Part shown: positions 58,585 to 64,000 of the stretch, piece by piece
How positions within the stretch are numbered: position 1 is the stretch's first letter
How the letters are laid out: each line of letters starts with the position of its first letter
NCBI GenBank assembly: GCA_013397435.1
Contig: VZRG01000350.1
Location: 469,086 to 533,085 of the forward strand
Origin: Erythrocercus mccallii
Taxonomy: Eukaryota > Chordata > Aves > Passeriformes > Dicruridae
DNA: 64,000 nt
Direction: 5' to 3'
The notes under the pieces: generated by a model
Told to the model about the DNA's origin: nothing
Seen by the model: only the letters and a program-made list of their open reading frames with translations
Database searches by the model: none
Made by a program: the position numbers and the translations under genes

Positions 58585-58995
58585 TGGGTGGGAAGAGACC
58601 TTAAAAATAATTTAGAGACCTTAAAAAATAATTTAAGCCTATGCCCCTGCCATGGGCAGGGACACCTTCCACTATCCCAGGTTGCTCCAAGCCCTGTCCA
58701 ACCTGGCCTTGAACTCTTCCAGGGATGGGGCAGCCACAGCCTCTCTGGAAAACTTGAGCCAGGGCCTCCTCACCATCACAGGGAAGAATTCCTTCTTAAT
58801 ATCCAATCTAAACCTGCCCTGCTTAAACTTAGGGCCATTCCTCCTTGTCCTATCACTACATGTTCTTGCACAAAGTCCCTCTCCAGGTCTCTTGGAGCCC
58901 CTTTAGGCACTGAAAGGGGCTCTGAGGTCTCCCCGGAGCCTTTTCTTCCCCAGACTGGACATTCCCAGCTCTCCCAGCCTGGCTCCACATTCCCC
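58585..58995 (-). mobile_element. CR1 LINE 3' fragment
   Basis: About 410 bp, including CCATGGGCAGGGACACCTTC, GATGGGGCAGCCACAGCCTC and GGTCTCTTGGAGCCCCTTTA. A 20-bp AGAGACCTTAAAAATAATTT-like segment at its start is duplicated. The octamers are missing. Confidence 0.95.
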
Positions 58996-60651
58996 TGTGT
59001 GTGCACATCCATGCACCAGACCCAGCTGTGTGCCCGTGCCCCTGGCTCTCTCTGGACATGCACAAATGGAGATGTGCCCTGGGGCAGTTCTGTGCTTCAT
59101 CCTCCTCTTTCCTTCCCTCCTCATTCCTTCCTCCACCACCTCTTCATTTACTTCATTTTCCTTCTGTGGTATTGAAAGCATTTCTTTCAGTGCCCAGCGC
59201 CTGCCCTGGCTCACTGAGAAGAAATTCTGATCCAGAGAGAGAAGATGCAGGACAAACACTCCTCCACAAACCTTTGAAGTCTCCAGACCTGTTTATGGCA
59301 TTTCTCCAAGGCCTCCTGCTCATCCAGCCCCTCTCCAGAGAGCAGAACCCACTCCTGCTGGGTTACACAGGTCACCCAGCACATACTGGAAATCCCAGAT
59401 CTCCTCCTGTTCTGCTCCTGGGATTTTTTTGTTTGCTTGTCATAGATCCCTTTGCCTCCTGCAGCCAGCACAGGAGCGTCTCCAGCCCCAGGAGTGGAAG
59501 TGCAACCCCAAAGCCAGAATAAGACAGTGGGAGCATGAGGGAGGGGTCCCAAGACACCTGATAAAATGCTGGCCCAGGTTTTCATTACAGGCAGAACCCC
59601 AAGGAAAGGACTTTTCTGGGTTTATAAAAGAGTTTTCTGTTTGATTTATACTCCTTGAACCACTACTTGATGCCAGTCTCACCCCAAGGATGCTCAAGCT
59701 GTGAGGTTTCTGCTGAGTGTAAGCTCAGCCTGAGTGATCCCACTCACCAAGAAGACAGCTAATACAGCAGTTAACTGTTTTATCTGACCCACCATCCCAT
59801 CTGGGACAGAAATGCTCCAGATATCTTACGTTATGTCCAGAAACAGCCCCAGGAGGGTGCTGAGAGCAGGGCAATCCCAAAGGCATTGCTGGAAAATGAG
59901 GGACATGAAGAATTTGGATATGAGCAGCAATGACAGGAGTTGAGATTATCACAGGAGAGGAATATGGGACTTCACACAGTAGGAAATTTCATCCTTCCCA
60001 GTGATCACAGAGCTGTTTTTCAGAAGGGACAGTATAGTGCCCAGCTGAGGGCCAACCCAGCAGGCTCAGGTTGGTCATCGTGTTTAAGGGCTTGAAAAAG
60101 CCTCAACTTTTCTCTCCCTCAGCCCCGAAGCAAGAAAAAAGCAACAGATCGTGCCAAGACAAAACTCACACCCAACATTCTACCAGATCCAGTGAAAATA
60201 GGCTGGAATGGGACACTGCTGAGCTGGGACAGGGACACCAGGGCTGGCACAGAGGGGAACACTGCAGGTAAATCTGCTGAGCCAGGAAAGCCACCCCTGC
60301 CCTGGCAGCGGGTGGGATCCACTGTGGCTCTCCCACAAGGTCTGTTTTCTCCTTGATGATTCCTCAGCTGCAGTGGGTCCATGGAGGCAGCTGGTTGAGC
60401 TCCCCAAAGAGGCCTCCTGAGCTCCTCCATGGCCCAAAAGCACAGAAGCACGAAAAGCAATCTCCTTAATGACTCCTCTGTGGTTACCTGGGGACTCTCC
60501 TGCTCCCTGCATCTTTTCTTCTTCATCAAGTGCCCCCCCGCAGCAACCCAGCCATCCTCCTGAGCAGCTCCTTTGCTGCCTTCTATCAGCCTTCCTCTCA
60601 CAAACATCGCTGATTTCAAGTCACAGCATCACTCGTTGATCTTGGCTGACC

Positions 60652-60935
60652 CTGAAGAAGATGCTCAGAGAGCTGGAGCACCTCTCCTATGAAAACAGGC
60701 TGGGAGAGCGGGGGTTTTCCAGCCTAGAGAAGAGAAAGCTCCAGGGAGACCTGGCACAGCTTTCACAAAGAACTGGTGGATGCCTCATCCCCTGGAAGTG
60801 TCCTAGGCCAGGTTGGATGGACCTCTGTGAAATCTGGTCTAGTGGAAAGTGTCCCTGTCTGTGGCAGGGGGCTGGAATGTGATGATGACGTTTAAGGTCC
60901 CTTCCAAACTAAACCACTCCATGATTCTATGAATT
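60652..60935 (+). mobile_element. CR1 LINE 3' fragment
   Basis: Sense copy from GATGCTCAGAGAGCTGGAGC through TCATCCCCTGGAAGTGTCCT to CACTCCATGATTCTATGA. A deletion removes the middle block present in longer copies. Confidence 0.95.
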
Positions 60936-61292
60936 CCTGCCAAGCAGGACATTAAAATGAAAAATGAACAACTAAACTCAGCAAACTAAACAAAAGAGAA
61001 AGAATAGGGACAGAAATTGTCATCAGTCAGTTTACTGATAGTTCTGTAACTGACCCCCACTAACAGGGTAGAAAACAAGCATTGAATAAATCCAATTGAA
61101 CAAGCATTGAAAAGCAGTCCAGGCACATCTTCCTGAGTGTTTTTTCTCCTGGGAATGGTCAGTAGCATCTTCTAAGCACATCCAAAACTGGAATTCTGGT
61201 GCAAAAACCTCTCTAATCTGGGTCTATAGAGTTTATTTAGTCCCAGTCCCAGGTTAATGGGCATCAAGAGCATACTGGTACCATCCAGCACT

Positions 61293-61462
61293 ACTTCCCA
61301 AAGTATTGGTGGATGTCCCATCCCTGGAAGCGTTCAAAGCCAGACTGAATGGGGCTTGGAACAACCTGGGATGGTGGAAAGTGCCCGTCCATAGCAGAGA
61401 GTTGGAACGAGATAAACTGAAAGTCCTCTCCAACCCAACCCGCTCTGATTCTGTGATCTTCA
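61293..61462 (+). mobile_element. CR1 LINE 3' fragment
   Basis: Sense copy containing GATGTCCCATCCCTGGAAGC, GGAACAACCTGGGATGGTGG and CTCTGATTCTGTGATCTTCA. Confidence 0.95.
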
Positions 61463-62903
61463 TGGACTGGAACTGTTCACAGAGGCTGCAGGGTCTGGCA
61501 GCTCCCTACAACAGGACAGTTTTTCTTGTGGATATATTCACATGCACATCACCCCTGACTTTTGGCCTGGTTGCCTCACAGGGCACCAACTTTAAAGCCA
61601 TGACGCTCAGAGCACACCTGAGCTGCTTCCTCACCCACCTGAGCTCTGGGCTGGGCACTTATGGAGGTCTAAGAGCCAACCTGAGCCTGTCCTGGCATTT
61701 GGGATACAGAGCTCCATATGAAGTGCACACAGACCGTGGAATAAAGCCTTCCAGGTGGACGGGTTTATTCTGAGAGTGCAGATTAAACAGGGTATTGTGG
61801 TGGCATCCCCATTCCCCTTGTCCTATCCCAGTCTCCAGTAGATCCTGAAGAAGAATTTCTGTGTAGGTCCTTTTCTGATCAGTCTCAGGGTCTCAGCAAA
61901 AACTGAGGAGCCAAACCCCTGCATCTCGGTCCTTCAGACTTTAGATTCAGGAAATGAGCCAGAAAAGGAATGACAGCACCCCTGCTCCCAGCTGTTTCTC
62001 CTGTTTTCAGTGCCATGCACTGAATTTCATTGTCTTTCTCTGATTTGGGTGCATTGAACACAAATATCCCGGAACTCCTAACTAACTAATCCAAAGCTAA
62101 CAAGTGGGGAAGTGTCAGCTCCCAAATCCCAAAATCCAAACTGGCAGAGACCAGGGCATCCCCCTCCTCATCCCAGCAAGGTGAAAAAGCCAGGGACTTG
62201 CACCAGGAATTGTGTTCCTGCCTCAGGGCACAGGGAAGGATCGGACTCCTCAAAGTGCCCTGGAAACAGCGGGGCAAAGCAGCCACCCTGCCAGGGCAGC
62301 CCCATTTCTTCAGGAAGCTGGAGCTGCATCTTTCACAGCCTCCAGGTCCCTTCTTTAGGGCTTCTGAACACCGGGCAGATCCCAAGCCAGTAACTGTTTG
62401 TTTAATGACATGGACCACTCAAGACCTATTGAGAGCATTCAGCTTAATGAGGTGTGTGGCAATTATCGGCTCTATTGAAACTCGAGCCAGGGAACACAAA
62501 GAAATATATTTAAACTCAACAGATCTGCAATTCTAATGTGCTAAAGGACGTCCTTTCCCAGCCTGGCCGTCTCCCCGTGCTGAAGGATAAAATATGGGAT
62601 TTCAGTATCAGATTGTTGTCTGCAAGAAGAGAGCGTGCCAAAAGGAAATTCAGCGGCTGGAGGTGACATTGGCAGAGCCACCCCAAAGACACACAGTGGC
62701 TGAGTCCTCCCCTCAGTCTGGGATCCCAAACCAGGTTTCTAACCTATTTGTCCCAAGCTTGTTCCAGTACTGCCCTAGGGAATGTGGGACTTGCAGGAAA
62801 TAGAATCAACACCTGTAGACGTTGTCAAAATTTCACTGATTGTAAGAATGGGAAGATACGGGAAAAGAGATGAGTTACAGAGGTGTTGGTGATGCTCTGG
62901 AAG

Positions 62904-63145
62904 TGTCGTCGAACCTGCAGGAAAAACAGAAAGTCTCCAACAACATTTTTAGTGTTAGAGAATCAAGGCATTACTTTGTTCTGGCCAGGATCTGCAACAG
63001 AAATCATTTCATCCACACATTGCTCGGGTTGTGCAGAGAAAATCATTCCATCACACATGATCTTTACTATATTTTTCACGTATTTTATACAGTCAAAACC
63101 CAGAGAAATTCATTGGTTCGATGTTCATTGGTCCCAAGGAGGGCA
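62904..63145 (-). mobile_element. Partial LTR related to the 44.5-45.0 kb solo LTR
   Basis: The reverse complement matches the 3' part of the 44477-45048 LTR: AACCTGCAGGAAAAACAGAA, GAGAATCAAGGCATTACTTT, CATTGCTCGGGTTGTGCAGA and TTCATTGGTCCCAAGG. Substitutions are frequent and the polyadenylation hexamer is changed to AACAAA. Similarity fades beyond about 63145, so the U3 half is missing or diverged. Confidence 0.85.
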
Positions 63146-63229
63146 GTTCTTAGTATTTGGGTTCAAGGGAGTTCAGGCACCACACAGGTGACTCAAACAC
63201 TTAAAAATCTCCATGGACCCCGTTCCTTA

Positions 63230-63242
63230 CATAAAAAAAAAA
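63230..63242 (+). repeat. Poly-A run
   Basis: A run of 13-14 A residues about 90 bp beyond the partial LTR match. Confidence 0.75.
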
Positions 63243-63947
63243 ATTCCATTTTTCAGCCTGCTCCCATTACCTAAATACATCAGATATTCAAGGTGGTTGG
63301 TGAAAAGGGACAATTGTTTAGGATAGGTGGTGAAAATGGACTGAAATGCCTCTGTGCACTCTCCCTTTGAGGTGTCAGCACCATCGTCTTCATTTTCTGC
63401 AGTTATAGATGGAAAATTACTCTGGAGAGGTGATGATTTTGACTCTGGTGTCAGTGGTTCCCTGCACCCTAATTTCACCTTGTACATCCATACAAAACTT
63501 TTTGTGGTGACTGCTGTGGAACCTGAATACAAGAGGATGTTAAAAAATTGAAAATTAAAAAAAAAGAGAGAGAAAAAAGAGAAACTAAAAAGGTGAGCCT
63601 TTCACCAGGCTGCCACTCATTAAATTACCCGTAAAAGTCCTGCCGAAATAATGGGAGTAGTTGCCTGTGAAACTCCCTGGGCAACTGGATGTAAATTCCA
63701 CCTTTACTCTCCCTGGGACAACGACAGCGCATTGAGCCGGTAATTGCTGATGTTTCTGCATTGTGATCATGTCCACACGCTGTTGGGTTCACAATGGAAC
63801 TGATCGCTTTACTCTGCTCGTTTTTCTCCACTCCATCTCTGTACAGACACAGGCAGGGATGGATTGAGCGCTGAAAGCAGCCGGGACAGGGGGAATTTCT
63901 GCCCAGTCACTTCACACTGGTGCTCTGTGGTCATGCTTAATTCTCCC

Positions 63948-64000
63948 TGGGATCCTGTGGTGCACCAGAGGAGGTGTGGGCTGGACATCAGGAAGGATTT
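63948..64000 (+). mobile_element. CR1 LINE fragment, cut by the window end
   Basis: CCAGAGGAGGTGTGGGCTGG followed by ACATCAGGAAGGATTT matches the sense CR1 block that precedes the TTCTTCAC motif. The rest lies beyond the window. Confidence 0.65.

Larger units (their letters stand above)
28604..64000 (-). other. ADGRB1: ADGRB1 intron upstream of TSR1 (at least 35.4 kb)
   Basis: Everything 5' of the TSR1 exon in the window. The preceding coding exon should end in a G that completes the split Gly codon and should encode the signal peptide and N-terminal domain. None of the long minus-strand open frames resembles it, so the intron must continue past 64000. The region contains about 20 CR1 fragments, one full solo LTR, one partial LTR and several simple repeats, separated by unique sequence. 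No other gene is supported. Confidence 0.75.

Noticed and set aside
58369..59175. 268-residue plus-strand open frame, the longest in the window
   Set aside because: Its middle half is an antisense CR1 (58585-58995). It has no domain, no splice context and its composition follows the repeat.
1..64000. A previously undescribed biological system
   Set aside because: After reading both strands I see one known receptor gene plus transposons and simple repeats. Nothing suggests a new gene cluster, RNA system or defence system.

Overview
The window is nuclear DNA from a bird. It contains at least 25 fragments of the avian CR1 LINE, recognised by the conserved 3' block that ends in the ATTCTRTG octamer, plus retroviral-type LTRs, simple repeats and long introns. 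Nothing suggests a bacterium, plasmid or CRISPR locus. CR1 and LTR copies of this kind suit a neoavian, possibly passerine, genome, but the species cannot be fixed by eye.

The only gene I can support is on the minus strand: the middle of the extracellular region of ADGRB1 (BAI1, brain-specific angiogenesis inhibitor 1), an adhesion GPCR. Seven exons are visible. In gene order (descending coordinates) they are TSR1 (28603-28445), a linker exon (20456-20349), TSR2 (14251-14087), TSR3 (12235-12071), TSR4 (8098-7934), TSR5 (4495-4331) and the start of the hormone-receptor-like domain (414-313). Every exon has AG/GT boundaries, enters and leaves in phase 1, and joins its neighbour in frame, giving 1029 nt or 343 codons. 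Five thrombospondin type 1 repeats, plus the linker motif SRSQSLRSTD, identify ADGRB1 rather than ADGRB2 or ADGRB3. I matched the exons to the human protein from memory, not by a search.

The first coding exon (signal peptide and N-terminal domain) is not present. The intron 5' of TSR1 therefore runs from 28604 past the window end, at least 35.4 kb. The rest of the HormR, the GAIN/GPS region, the seven-helix domain and the cytoplasmic tail lie beyond position 1.

The remainder is intron. CR1 fragments in both orientations are densest in the 28.6-64 kb intron. A 572-bp solo LTR (44477-45048) sits inside a CR1 with a clean 4-bp target duplication, and a diverged relative lies at 62.9 kb. LTR-like blocks lie next to the HormR exon (about 500-780) and the TSR4 exon (about 6440-7860). 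Microsatellites include a (TTTTG)n tract that forms the polypyrimidine tract of the TSR5 splice acceptor. I found no second gene, no RNA gene and no new biological system. The points worth checking concern splicing, glycosylation motifs and transposon insertions in and around ADGRB1.
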